Positions 24,404 to 33,646 of a DNA stretch of 64,000 nt are shown here, piece after piece. Within the stretch, counting starts at the first letter, position 1. Each line of letters opens with the position of its first letter. The translations under genes and the position numbers were made by a program. The notes under the pieces were generated by a model. That model was not told where the DNA came from. It saw nothing but the letters and a program-made list of their open reading frames with translations, and did not search any database. This DNA comes from Entamoeba invadens IP1 (lineage: Eukaryota; Evosea; Mastigamoebida; Endamoebidae). The stretch is taken from positions 158,834-222,833 of the forward strand of contig NW_004191847.1 in the NCBI RefSeq assembly GCF_000330505.1, written 5' to 3'.

Positions 24404-25452
24404 TTAGTCAGTGTCTTGTGGTGTCCACCACTTGACGATACTTGATGAAGTAGAAACGAGAGGGAATTTGAAGTTGCAGACGATGGAATTGACAAGAGCT
24501 TCATGACTGTTTGAGAATTGGGAAATGGCATACGTTTTTAAGAGCATTGAGCAGACTGAGCCATCGACTCCATTAGAGAATAGCAGTCTTGAGCTGTCCG
24601 GTGTGAAGGCGATTTCAGGAGCGTCATTGAGTTGGTTTGTGGCGATCTCTTTCTGGTGGTCAGTTGAAGACTTTGGAGTTAAAGAGATGACAAACGGTGA
24701 CGATGTTTTGTGGTGTCGACATGTTAGTGATGAGTGACACTTTCCCTTTGGTGTCGGAGACTGCGACGGAGTTTCCGTCGATTGCAACGGCGATTTTCAT
24801 ATAAGCTGACTCGTTATGTGGGAGGTTGAAAAAGGAAGTTTGTTGCTATTGATGAGTCTTGTGATGGATAAACAGTACACATTCACAGAAAGTGTGAAGA
24901 ACAAACAAGAGAGAGTCTCCTTCGATCAAATACATTGAGTGTGTTACCTAGAACCACAAAGATGCTTGTCCCGTCATTGGAGAACGACACGATTGGTTTA
25001 AATCCAGTGAAGAAGACGTCTGAGTTGGGGAGGTCAGGGCATCGTGTGTCCCATTGGAGTACTCTACTATCGAATCCAGAGGAGATGAATGTGTCGTCGA
25101 TGTTGTTTTGGTCGATTCCCAAGATTTCGTCTGTATGTCCATGGAAGATATGAATGAATTCTTTTGTTTCAAAACAGAGTTGCCCCACAGAGTTCAGTAA
25201 ATTTTTGTTTGAAAACGTTGTAAGAACGACGTGTGGGTGGTGCGTGTATTTAATTAAGCCAGAGCCATATGCTGTCGACTTTAAAAGTGATGGACGGTCG
25301 GGGTTAGTAAGTGTATGGACGCGATATGTGTTGTCTCCACTCGATGTAACAAAGACTTCCCCATCATATGAAAAAGCGGAACTCCGAATTTCGTAGCGGG
25401 GCTCTGGTAAAACATACTCGAAACTTTGAACATACTTCTCTACCTCGTCCAT
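24404..25452 (-). CDS. WDR82/Swd2-like WD40 protein (three exons)
   Basis: Swd2/WDR82 is a WD40 propeller shared by Set1/COMPASS (histone H3K4 methylation) and the PNUTS-PP1 transcription-termination complex in the nucleus. Exons are 25452-24907, 24845-24696 and 24652-24404, all joined in phase 0; introns have GTTTGT donors and TAG and CAG acceptors. The product is 314 residues, against 313 for human WDR82. Matches run through the whole length: GLIKYTHHPHVVLTT, FHGHTDEILGI, DDTFISSGFDSRVLQWDTR, KPIVSFSNDGTSIF and near the end FTPDSSRLLFSNGVDG. Read without splicing it appears as two shorter broken proteins. The exon model is strongly supported by colinearity with the family. Confidence 0.87.
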
Positions 25453-25801
25453 TACTAGTATTTGGAGTTATGTTGAATATCTCTTTTTTAATTCTTTTTC
25501 TATTAGAGTATTATTCTAGTATAGTTTCTTTTTCTGATATTTTTTATTGGTTATTTATAGATTGATAATAATATAACTCAATAATAGTAATTAATATAAT
25601 ATATTTTACTATATATTTTTATTATTTTTTATATAGGTGTAGTATTATAGTAGTATAGTATAAAATAATACAATAAAAAGTACTGATATTCTCATTCCAC
25701 ATGCTTCATTTAAGGAAGTCTTAAAGAGGGACAGACTTAACACAACATTTCAAACTTATATTCATACCCTTTTATTCTCTCATTAATACAATATAACCAA
25801 A
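25453..25801. other. Intergenic promoter region of divergent genes
   Basis: About 350 bases of A/T-rich sequence between the WDR82-like gene and a small membrane-protein gene. Apart from promoter-like boxes at the right end I see nothing in it. Confidence 0.5.
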
Positions 25802-25811
25802 GAACTTAAAA
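25802..25811 (+). promoter_or_regulatory. Putative core promoter (GAACTTAAAA)
   Basis: The sequence GAACTTAAAA lies 26 nt before the ATG at 25828. The same ten bases occur 27-30 nt before two other ATGs in this window (46379 and 40429). It fits a fused GAAC/TATA core element of Entamoeba. Confidence 0.5.
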
Positions 25812-25827
25812 TTTCAAATTAACGTGA

Positions 25828-26070
25828 ATGACAGAGCCAACACCACACCCCAAAATTACAATAGTGAATGGGATGATTACTGACGTATCCACCCTCGAGA
25901 CAACTCCACTTCCTTTCACTCATTCAGACACTTTTCATCTCGCTGGCTATACTTTACATCCATATCTTTTGTACTTACTGTATTTAGTGATATCCCTCTT
26001 CTTTTTAGGATGGGGTGGTGTTCTCATTTCTCTCTTGTTTTCCATAGTTACTGGGCTCTTTCTTTCGTAA
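25828..26070 (+). CDS. Small membrane protein, 80 residues, unknown function
   Basis: The first half is hydrophilic and Thr/Pro-rich; the second half has two hydrophobic segments (HPYLLYLLYLVISLFFLGW and GVLISLLFSIVTGLFLS) separated by a short Gly turn, as in a helical hairpin. No signal peptide. The gene is short, but it has an exact copy of the promoter box seen before other genes and a clean ATG, so I consider it real. I do not recognise the family. Confidence 0.55.
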   Translation: MTEPTPHPKITIVNGMITDVSTLETTPLPFTHSDTFHLAGYTLHPYLLYLLYLVISLFFLGWGGVLISLLFSIVTGLFLS

Positions 26071-26191
26071 TCTTTTATTCACACGTTTATAGTTTCTTAT
26101 AGTTCCATATATTATAATAAACTATTATTATAATAAACTATTATTATTATCGTAATTAATAAAACTAATACTACAGGCGGTCATAATACAA

Positions 26192-27187
26192 TTACATAGA
26201 AAGCTGAACATCTCCAGCAAACTTCCACAGTCGAATCGACTCATCCGCACCAATAGTTGCGGTCACCCCTTGTTTGTTTAAGTCGACCCCTAAGATCCTC
26301 TTTTCATGCCCATCACACTCTTCGACCATATTCCACCCTTCCTTCTCAAAGAGAATGACATTATTACTTGGGTTTCCTTGAGTCACAATCAGTTTGTCAT
26401 TCATCCACTGGACGCCAGTGATTTGAGAGTTTGTCTTGATCTCCTTTGTGATTTTGCGGTCAAGGGTGTCGGTGATTTTAATTGAATGATCAGTGGCACC
26501 ACCCCCCGTCGCTAAAAGCCGTCCGTTGAATTTGAGGGCCTTCACTGCGGCGTCGTGAGTGAAGGAGAAATAAGGTTGACAGACGCGAACGTCAGTGATG
26601 AAGACGAAATTGTCGTTTGCACCGGAGGCTAACAAATAGCCACTTTCATTGATGTCAACACCACACACTTCATTTTTGTGGCAGGCGAGTTTGAACGCGG
26701 AATTGCTTTGTCTGAAGTCGTGGAAGATGAGAGTCGAGTCTCTACTCCCCGTCACGAAAAGATTGTCGGAATGTGTGAGTGTATTTATCCTGTCATTGTG
26801 GGCTTGTTTCTCTAAGATTATTTTATTAGTTTGCAAGTCGATAACTCTGAGGACCCCAAAAGCGTCTCCAAAAGAGAGTTTGGTGGTGTCAATGAAATGA
26901 ACTGAAGAGACGTACGTTATTAACTCGGAGTCATTTGAGCATTTGTAGACCTGACTTGCTTCGCCTGATTCGGAATTCCAGACATATAACATGTCTGTGA
27001 GCGCAACAGATAATAATGAGTTATCACTCCAATGGATGACATTCATATAAAAGTCATCGATCACCCCGGGGACGTCTAAATATAAGTAAGGGTGTGTCGG
27101 CGTCCTCTTTTGAATGGTAACTTTCTCAAGTAATTCCCCATACGCGTAACTAGAAAGCAAAGAAAGGTATGAGGCTGTTGCGGCCAT
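26192..27187 (-). CDS. Cdc20/Cdh1-type WD40 protein (APC/C activator family)
   Basis: Cdc20 and Cdh1 recruit substrates to the anaphase-promoting complex. The 331-residue product is a seven-bladed WD40 propeller introduced by YLYLDVPGVIDDFYMNVIHW, the counterpart of the family's LDAPGLxDDFYLNxxDW. Blades carry typical endings (LFVTGSRDSTLIFHD, LLASGANDNFVFITD, LLATGGGATDHSIKI). Only about 33 residues precede this signature, and I see no C-box (DRYIP-like), KEN box or C-terminal Ile-Arg tail, the parts that bind the APC/C. Either there is an unseen upstream exon (the frame is open for 12 codons before the ATG, following a CAG) or this is a reduced paralogue. Family membership is clear; activator function is not. 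Confidence 0.8.
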   Translation of the reverse strand: MAATASYLSLLSSYAYGELLEKVTIQKRTPTHPYLYLDVPGVIDDFYMNVIHWSDNSLLSVALTDMLYVWNSESGEASQVYKCSNDSELITYVSSVHFIDTTKLSFGDAFGVLRVIDLQTNKIILEKQAHNDRINTLTHSDNLFVTGSRDSTLIFHDFRQSNSAFKLACHKNEVCGVDINESGYLLASGANDNFVFITDVRVCQPYFSFTHDAAVKALKFNGRLLATGGGATDHSIKITDTLDRKITKEIKTNSQITGVQWMNDKLIVTQGNPSNNVILFEKEGWNMVEECDGHEKRILGVDLNKQGVTATIGADESIRLWKFAGDVQLSM

Positions 27188-27516
27188 AGACTGAATTTTT
27201 TTAAAGAACAGATTTAAAGCAAAATGTCAATATTAAAATTTGGATGGAAAAAATTAATATAACCTGAAGGAACAACAAATGCCAAATTTCTAATTTAGTT
27301 CGGGAACTTGAGTTCATCCGTCTTTTTGGAGAGGAATTTATTTTTATCTTGAACGATTTTGGTTTTTGGAATTTCAAAACAACAGAGTCTCAAATAGTTT
27401 AAACAATAATATTTATATGACACAGTATAGTTTCCGAGTGGCGCTGAATTCGATTTTTTGTGAAGGAGAAAATGGATTGAAGGAAAGAATTGAAAAGAAC
27501 TTGAAAAGTACTGCGG

Positions 27517-28452
27517 ATGTCATATAAACCTAGATTTACATTGAAAGACGATGATGATACCGAGAGTTACATCAGTGCTGCTCAAAACACTGAGAGGAAG
27601 ACGGTGAATGATGCGGAGAAGAAAATCTCTGAGCTTGAGAAGGAGAATACATATGAGCCCAAAACTATGTATAGTAGGAAATACCCCAACGACCTTCCAC
27701 AAAAAGAAAAAGACGGGTATAAACAACAAGAGCGCGGCAATGGATCTCCCTCAAGAAATTATTCAAAAGAAATGCAACGGAAGTATACGCCTTATAATAA
27801 TCGTCCAAAGAGTGCAGTCTCTTCCGAAGTGTTTAGTGAAGAAGCACAACGAAAGGAATATCCACGGGAACGACGAGAAGACGACCGTAGTCTCAGAAGC
27901 TCAACACCACAATCAAAGACACAAAACACAACAGAAGAGGACAAATATGTACCTCTGAAGTCTACCGACCCATCAAACACAACACAAAAAACTGTTCAAA
28001 AAGAGACAAAAGTGGAGGTCCCATTGAAGGAGATGAGTAAAGACGAGCCAAAAAAACAAGTGATAAAAGACAGAACACCGGCAACTCCAAAGGACTTGTC
28101 GACGTTGAGGAAAGACACTTCGCAACTCCCAACAAACTGCTCGGCGCATCTTCTGTATGTTCAAAGTCAAATCAAACAGACCGAAATGTTACTTGCGGAG
28201 TTGAAGGAAGAAGAGAATCGGTTGATGAATACAGTGACTCGTGGGGGTATTTCAAAGCAGACAGATACAACTGTAGTGTTAGATGTCTTATGTGTTCTAC
28301 CTAATGGAAAGCAGGCGTGGATTAATGTCACCAAAGATGACAATGCCGAGACTAAAGCTGCGGAGTTTGCAAAGGACTATCAATTGTCGAAAGAGAATGA
28401 GGCAAAGATCACGGAGATCATTACACAAGTCCAACAGGAACAAACGGCTTAA
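27517..28452 (+). CDS. Low-complexity coiled-coil protein with a small C-terminal globular region
   Basis: A 311-residue protein. Residues 1-190 are charged and low in complexity (Lys, Glu, Arg, Thr, Ser), probably disordered. A coiled-coil segment follows (HLLYVQSQIKQTEMLLAELK). The last 65 residues look folded: a beta-type stretch (VVLDVLCVLPNGKQAWINV), an acidic turn, then helices (KAAEFAKDYQLSKENEAKI). This pattern, Gly-x-x-x...Asp-Asp...A-x-x-F-x-x-x-x-x-L, resembles small C-terminal modules such as PFU in ubiquitin-pathway and cytoskeletal proteins, but the match is weak. Start ATG 27517 is preceded by GAACTTGAAAAG. No function assigned. Confidence 0.7.
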   Translation: MSYKPRFTLKDDDDTESYISAAQNTERKTVNDAEKKISELEKENTYEPKTMYSRKYPNDLPQKEKDGYKQQERGNGSPSRNYSKEMQRKYTPYNNRPKSAVSSEVFSEEAQRKEYPRERREDDRSLRSSTPQSKTQNTTEEDKYVPLKSTDPSNTTQKTVQKETKVEVPLKEMSKDEPKKQVIKDRTPATPKDLSTLRKDTSQLPTNCSAHLLYVQSQIKQTEMLLAELKEEENRLMNTVTRGGISKQTDTTVVLDVLCVLPNGKQAWINVTKDDNAETKAAEFAKDYQLSKENEAKITEIITQVQQEQTA

Positions 28453-28501
28453 ATTTCATATAAATTTAATTGACAAGAATTAAAACGAAGTTTATGTAGT
28501 T

Positions 28502-28740
28502 TATTTAACTATTTAAAATTAACTAGTAAAATATGTATTTTAAATAGTTAAATATTTCATTTAACTATTTAACTATTTAATTTAATTTATTTAACTATTT
28601 CAATGTAACTAGTAAAATATGTAGTTTCAATAGTTAAATATTTAATTGAACCAATTAACCATTTACCTTAGTTTATTTAACTATTTAAAATTAACCAGTT
28701 GCATATGTAGTTTAAATAGTTAAATATTTAGTTTAAAGAT
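28502..28740 (+). repeat. 86-bp tandem repeat, three copies, each with a hairpin
   Basis: Copies begin TATTTAACTATTTAA/CA at 28502, 28588 and 28674, an exact 86-bp spacing. Each copy contains an inverted repeat: in copy 1 the arms are 17 bp (28502-28518 and 28538-28554) with a 19-base loop containing AACTAGTAAAATATGTA; copies 2 and 3 have 12- and 16-bp arms. It fills the gap between two convergent genes. Confidence 0.9.
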
Positions 28741-28754
28741 AGTTTCAACCAACA

Positions 28755-30110
28755 TCAAGGGAATGGAGGAGGGTCACGTGTTGGGAATTGAAATTGGAAG
28801 TATTTTTGTGCATTGATACCATGACGGAGTTGTGGAGGAGGTGTTGTAGGAAGGACAATAGACTGGATCACTTCTTTCTTTTCGAGTTGAGGGCTCTCTT
28901 GAGTCTTTTCTCCAGAACAAGTTGAACACATTCGTTGAGTGTAATTCTTCCCATTTCGTGAGATCACCTTTTTCTTGGCACAATTGTCACAGAAAATCTT
29001 GTTACAGAGGGCGCAGTGATGCTTTCGATTTAAGAGGGAAAATTTTGAATGACAATTACTACAGTCGGTGTTTGAGTCTTGAGGGAATTCGTCATCACTT
29101 TCATCATCGACGAATTGGTACACCTTCTCTTGATACAAAGCAAAGTTTAAAAGTGTCACCCAACTCTTTTTCTCGTCGAAAGTCGGAGCATAGAAGGTCA
29201 CCGAGACATCCCGCGATTTTAATATAAACCCATTTTTAAGGGTTTCCGTGTCGTCAAAGTCTTTGATGGTGTCCACTTCTAAAACAGCATGATACACCAC
29301 TTTCTTCCCAAAGTTCTCACCATAGATCACTACCCCGTCGTTGAATAAGTACATGTACCGCTCTTTGAGTGCTTTCCGACATTGTTTAACAAGTCCGCCT
29401 TCTTTTAACAGCTTCCGTGGCATGTTGAGTAAATCGTCTTTAACAACAGGGTCGATGTCAACCAACTTCTTCGCGATGTTACGAAGTTGTTGTTTACAAC
29501 TATCTCTGTCAATGATGTTGTTGACTTCTTTAGTAAACGAGTCTAAATACCTCATCACTTGTTCGGCTATTAAAGCGTCTGGATGGTCTTTATCAGTCGC
29601 TTTTATATATTCCCTCATAAGTAATATATACCGAGGAATCCGTTGGACCGGGGAGATCAAAAAAGTTGGTAAATTGGCGTTGTTACACCGCGGGTCGTTC
29701 ATTTGTTGTTCGCAAAATTCTTCAAATTTTTTCTTCTTTTGAAGACCGTCGAAGAGGAGTGATGCTTTGTCGTAGTTTTGGATGTACTGGCTGAATTGTT
29801 TGAAGATTTCTTTCTATTCATTATTAATAATTTTATTAATAATTATAGAATAACAAACATTTAATAAAAACACATCAGCTATATTATCATTCACTTCAAA
29901 CTCCTTCAGTCTTTCTTTTAATTGTTCAGCAAAGGACTTTGCGCCTTTTAATAGTGTTTCCAAATTACAAAACAAAATTGTTATTTCGTCTTTTGAGAGG
30001 ATGTTACTCTCAGTGAGTGGTGTGACATACACATCTTCAATTGTTTGTAACACCTTAGCGTAAGACTCTTCTGTTGAGACGATTTCATTGACGACATTTG
30101 TTCTCTTCAT
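28755..30110 (-). CDS. RhoGEF with DH, PH and FYVE-like domains (two exons)
   Basis: A guanine-nucleotide exchange factor for Rho/Rac GTPases, of FGD-like layout. Exon 1 is 30110-29859, a 45-bp intron follows (GTTTGTTA...GAATAG), exon 2 is 29813-28755; phase 0; 436 residues. DH domain: EIVSTEESYAKVLQ at the start and FLISPVQRIPRYILLMREY (core helix). PH domain: about 215-310 (YMYLFNDGVVIYG). The zinc finger (about 330-375) has eight Cys/His and RKHHCALCNKIFC, but lacks the WxxD motif and the Arg-x-Cys-Gly of true PI3P-binding FYVE domains. The C-terminus is Pro-rich. A related, longer gene follows directly upstream on the same strand, so the two probably arose by duplication. Confidence 0.88.
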
Positions 30111-30138
30111 TTGAATAACTCAAATTAATAGTATTTTT

Positions 30139-30180
30139 TAGTTCTTTCTAGTATAGTACATTTTATACTAGAAAGAACTA
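30139..30180. repeat. Perfect 17-bp inverted repeat with 8-base loop
   Basis: TAGTTCTTTCTAGTATA (30139-30155) is the exact reverse complement of 30164-30180. It lies between two same-strand RhoGEF genes: 29 bp upstream of one ATG and about 115 bp downstream of the other stop. It could act as a 3'-end hairpin or a palindromic protein-binding site; nothing distinguishes these. Confidence 0.85.
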
Positions 30181-30293
30181 GTATATATAGTATATATTAT
30201 ACTATATATAATAGTATATTTTAGAATTTACCGCTCTTCATACTATTTAATTAGTTGATGAAACTAGAACTGAATAGTATAACACAAAAACAA

Positions 30294-33095
30294 TTATTTC
30301 TTTTTTGTCTGAGTCTTCCTTAAGAGATAGTCTCTGTTGACTCGTTCATTCTCTTGACGTATTTTCTCTTCAAAGAGTCTGCGGTTTCTCTCCACTTTAG
30401 TTTCTTTCTTAGTCACAATAATTGGCTCGTCATTTTTCTCTGGACATTCTAAGATCAGTGACAGCCGATCCTTTTGGTTGAAAGGGACATTCTCTTTCTT
30501 AGTGCTTATAGACACTCTTGGTATTACCACTTTTTTGATTTCATGTTGTGTTGTGTTTGATTCGTCTTTCTTTGTTAAGTCTTGTTTTTCACTTGCTTTT
30601 GTCTCGAATTTCTCGATCTTTTGCATAATTTTATCGACGGGAAGAACACTTTTAAGCTTCTCTGCTGTCTGTGACTGCTGTCCTGAAGTACTTTTCTCAA
30701 ATTTAATTGTCCGCTCAGCAAATGAAAGTAACTCCCCTTCCTCATTAGCATTGTCTGCACTCTCCACGACCTTTTCTAAGACTTCAATAGGGACTACTTG
30801 CTTCTTCTCTTCGATAGGAATATCATCCACTTGATTTACAGTCTTTCCAATGAACTCGACACTTAAAATCGGCTCACCTATGATGCGTTCTTCAATTATA
30901 AATTCTTTGTGGGTAACAACTGGAGTATCCTCTTTCACACACAACTCAACTTCTTTTTTGACTTCTTGTTGATCATTTTTTAGAGTGTCTTTGTTTTCTT
31001 TAGTATTAGGTGCACACTCTTTAACATCATTTTGTGTGTCATCTTGTGTCCTTTGCATTGTGTTTTCTTCGTTCTGAAGAGGATGCGTCGGTACTTCAAT
31101 ACCACTTTCTTGTTGTTTGGTGGTATCCAATTGACTCTCTGCTTTTACTTCTTCTTGTTCAACTTTTTCCTTATCGCGTTGAACACTCATATCACTGGCT
31201 TCATGAGTCACCCGATTACTATCCAATTCCTTTTGGCTCACAACATGTGGTTCATTACCATTGTGTTGTTCCATACTGACATTCTCTTGTTTAACTTCTT
31301 CATTCTTTGCCTCCATAAATTCGTGTGGGATTTCCGGTTGAATCTTTTTATATCCTTTCGACGGTTTGAGTACTTCTATTGGTTTAAGATCGTTTTCATT
31401 AAGACTGTTCTCTAATGGAACACTTTGCTGCTCTTCTTTCTTCATATCAGTCACTCCTTCTCTTGTATTCTCCACAGTATTCAATTCTTCTTTCTTCACT
31501 TCAATTTCTATAACATTTTCATTCATTTCACTTCTTGGCGTTTCAAAGAGTTCTTTACTGTTCGATTCGACTCGTGCAGTTTTCGGTGTTTCACTGTCAT
31601 TTGTGCTCTCGGACTTTTCTTCGAATCCTGGTGAACTCGAAAGATCAAAATCGTCCTTTCGACTCTTTCTGAAGATCCCAAACGACTTTTTCTTTCTTCC
31701 TTCGCTCTGAGTCAATTCAAAATTTTTGAGCGCAATAGCTCCTATTGAGAGACTTTGGGGGACGCTCTCTTTCTCAATTGTTTCATCCAAATTTCCATCA
31801 GTCGATTTCCGTTTCTTCTTCTCTGCTTTTTCAGACTTTCTATTCTTTGTGTGGCGATCAATTTTTTGAACTTCGGTCTTGTCGACGTCCGACTTGGTTA
31901 CCTCTGAGTCTTCGGAACTTTTCTCATACTTCTCGAGACAGCGATCACAGACCCTTTCCATCCCACACTTCTTCGACACAGTGATCTTCCCTTTCGAGCA
32001 ATTGGCGCATACGCACTTCCCGCATTTCCTGCAGTGATGCCTTCGCGTCACTAACGAGAATGGGAGATTACAAAGCATACAATTCTTCGCGAGGTTATCC
32101 GGAACCCAAGCTTCTTTCATCTCGATGTCGTCTTTGTCCTCGACGTGGAGTCCATTTCGCTGTATTTCCGCGTACTTTTGAATAGCAGTATACCACGTCT
32201 TCATCTCGGAAGAGTCTTCACACAACACACTAAAGCTCTTCACGTTATTTTTGACTATAAACGCATTCTGGTACCGTTGGTCGGGCTCGATGTAGACATG
32301 TTTTAAATAGAACCACTCGCTGACATTAATCTTCTTCACCCCCGGGCCGTATAATAACAAATCGTTGAATAAATAGAAGTACCGGGACTTGTTCGTCTTT
32401 TTACACACTTTAGTTAGACTCCCTTCAAGCACTAATAATCGATTGGGCTCAACTAATTTGATGTCTAATCCTGAGATGTAATTCTGTGCTATAGTCACCT
32501 TCTCCTTCTGTTCAGAGATCTTGGTCTTCTCGTTGACATCAGTCGTCACCTTTTTAATCAAATCAACGGCCGCAGAGATCGAGGGGTAGTCCTCGTGATC
32601 TTTTGGAGTGTTTTTAAATAAGTCGACGAGTAACAGTTGGTACCTTGGCAATCGCTGGACGGGCATAATTAAATAACTCCTCAAATCTAAGTGAGTCGAT
32701 GTTGGAATCTTCTGGACTATTTTGTCAAGTAAATTATTAAATTTGGACTCATTTTCATATTTACTTAACAATTTATTAACAGAATCATAGTGCGAAATAT
32801 AGAAGAAATAACACTTAAAGAAGGGAAGGTACAACTTAAAGGTCTGTCCTATCGAAGTCGTCATTTGGTTGTTCTCTTTCAGTCTCCGAAGGGCTAAAAA
32901 GAATCTTTTATTCACTCCCAATATCTCTTCATAGCGTTCAAAGATCAATGTGACATCTTCATATGGGATGATGGTCGAGCTCTCTTCTGAAATCAGCTCC
33001 TGATAGAAAAAGTCAAAGCACGTCTGAAGAGAACACACATAAAACTCTTCTGTATTGTATATCTCATTGATGATTTGATCGCGCTTCGTCGTCAT
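30294..33095 (-). CDS. RhoGEF with DH, PH and canonical FYVE domains and a long charged tail
   Basis: A 933-residue Rho/Rac exchange factor, single exon. DH domain 1-190 (NEIYNTEEFYVCSLQ; YLIMPVQRLPRYQLLLVDL), PH domain about 222-325 (GSLTKVCKK, YFYLFNDLLLYG), FYVE zinc finger about 332-390. The finger has the full PI3P signature: WVPD, then RRHHCRKCGKCVCANC. It should therefore bind PI3P on endosomes or phagosomes. Residues 390-933 are Lys/Glu/Ser-rich, disordered in character, with a coiled-coil-like end. The neighbouring RhoGEF has the same domain order, but its finger is degenerate, so the pair may act on different membranes. ATG 33095 is the first in frame. Confidence 0.92.
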   Translation of the reverse strand: MTTKRDQIINEIYNTEEFYVCSLQTCFDFFYQELISEESSTIIPYEDVTLIFERYEEILGVNKRFFLALRRLKENNQMTTSIGQTFKLYLPFFKCYFFYISHYDSVNKLLSKYENESKFNNLLDKIVQKIPTSTHLDLRSYLIMPVQRLPRYQLLLVDLFKNTPKDHEDYPSISAAVDLIKKVTTDVNEKTKISEQKEKVTIAQNYISGLDIKLVEPNRLLVLEGSLTKVCKKTNKSRYFYLFNDLLLYGPGVKKINVSEWFYLKHVYIEPDQRYQNAFIVKNNVKSFSVLCEDSSEMKTWYTAIQKYAEIQRNGLHVEDKDDIEMKEAWVPDNLAKNCMLCNLPFSLVTRRHHCRKCGKCVCANCSKGKITVSKKCGMERVCDRCLEKYEKSSEDSEVTKSDVDKTEVQKIDRHTKNRKSEKAEKKKRKSTDGNLDETIEKESVPQSLSIGAIALKNFELTQSEGRKKKSFGIFRKSRKDDFDLSSSPGFEEKSESTNDSETPKTARVESNSKELFETPRSEMNENVIEIEVKKEELNTVENTREGVTDMKKEEQQSVPLENSLNENDLKPIEVLKPSKGYKKIQPEIPHEFMEAKNEEVKQENVSMEQHNGNEPHVVSQKELDSNRVTHEASDMSVQRDKEKVEQEEVKAESQLDTTKQQESGIEVPTHPLQNEENTMQRTQDDTQNDVKECAPNTKENKDTLKNDQQEVKKEVELCVKEDTPVVTHKEFIIEERIIGEPILSVEFIGKTVNQVDDIPIEEKKQVVPIEVLEKVVESADNANEEGELLSFAERTIKFEKSTSGQQSQTAEKLKSVLPVDKIMQKIEKFETKASEKQDLTKKDESNTTQHEIKKVVIPRVSISTKKENVPFNQKDRLSLILECPEKNDEPIIVTKKETKVERNRRLFEEKIRQENERVNRDYLLRKTQTKKK

Positions 33096-33646
33096 TTCTG
33101 GTTTGGTTATTTTACAGTTCTTCAGTGTTCGATATTATAGACTCTATTTTCCTTGAAACTTATGTTGGTAACATTCTAAATCGAATTGAATAACACGGAA
33201 AATATAGCTATGTGATCGGGTAAGTTGATACCGATTTAATGTAACTAGTAATCGTTATTCATTTTATTATAAATATAGTTTCTTTTTATTCTTTTGAAAA
33301 TTATCAGAACTGATTCATAATCAGAAATACAATTGTTGTGAATCATTCTATTACCATTTCTGTAGTTCAAATTATAATATTGGTATTACAAAAAAATAGA
33401 AAATATTTTAATTGTATTAAGAAATAGAAAATTTCTTAATAACTTATTATCCTATTTTATTATTTTTATTAATTATATTAATTAATTTAAAAATACCATT
33501 TATTAATTATTAATTAAATTAATAATTATTATCAATTTTTTTATTTAAAATGAAATATAAAATAATTTACTAATGAGTTGTGTTGTTAAATAAATGTATA
33601 TTTTTAGTTGAAAATATCGATTGACTATCGGTTAGGTATTTAAATA
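33096..33646. other. AT-rich DNA between RhoGEF gene and transposon
   Basis: About 550 bases containing the RhoGEF promoter at the left. The rest is A/T runs. I see no gene or repeat pair in it. It ends at the TA target-site copy (33645-33646) of the adjacent transposon. Confidence 0.5.

Noticed and set aside
30478..31984. Several plus-strand frames opposite the long RhoGEF
   Set aside because: Ser/Phe-rich antisense readings of a Glu/Lys-rich tail.
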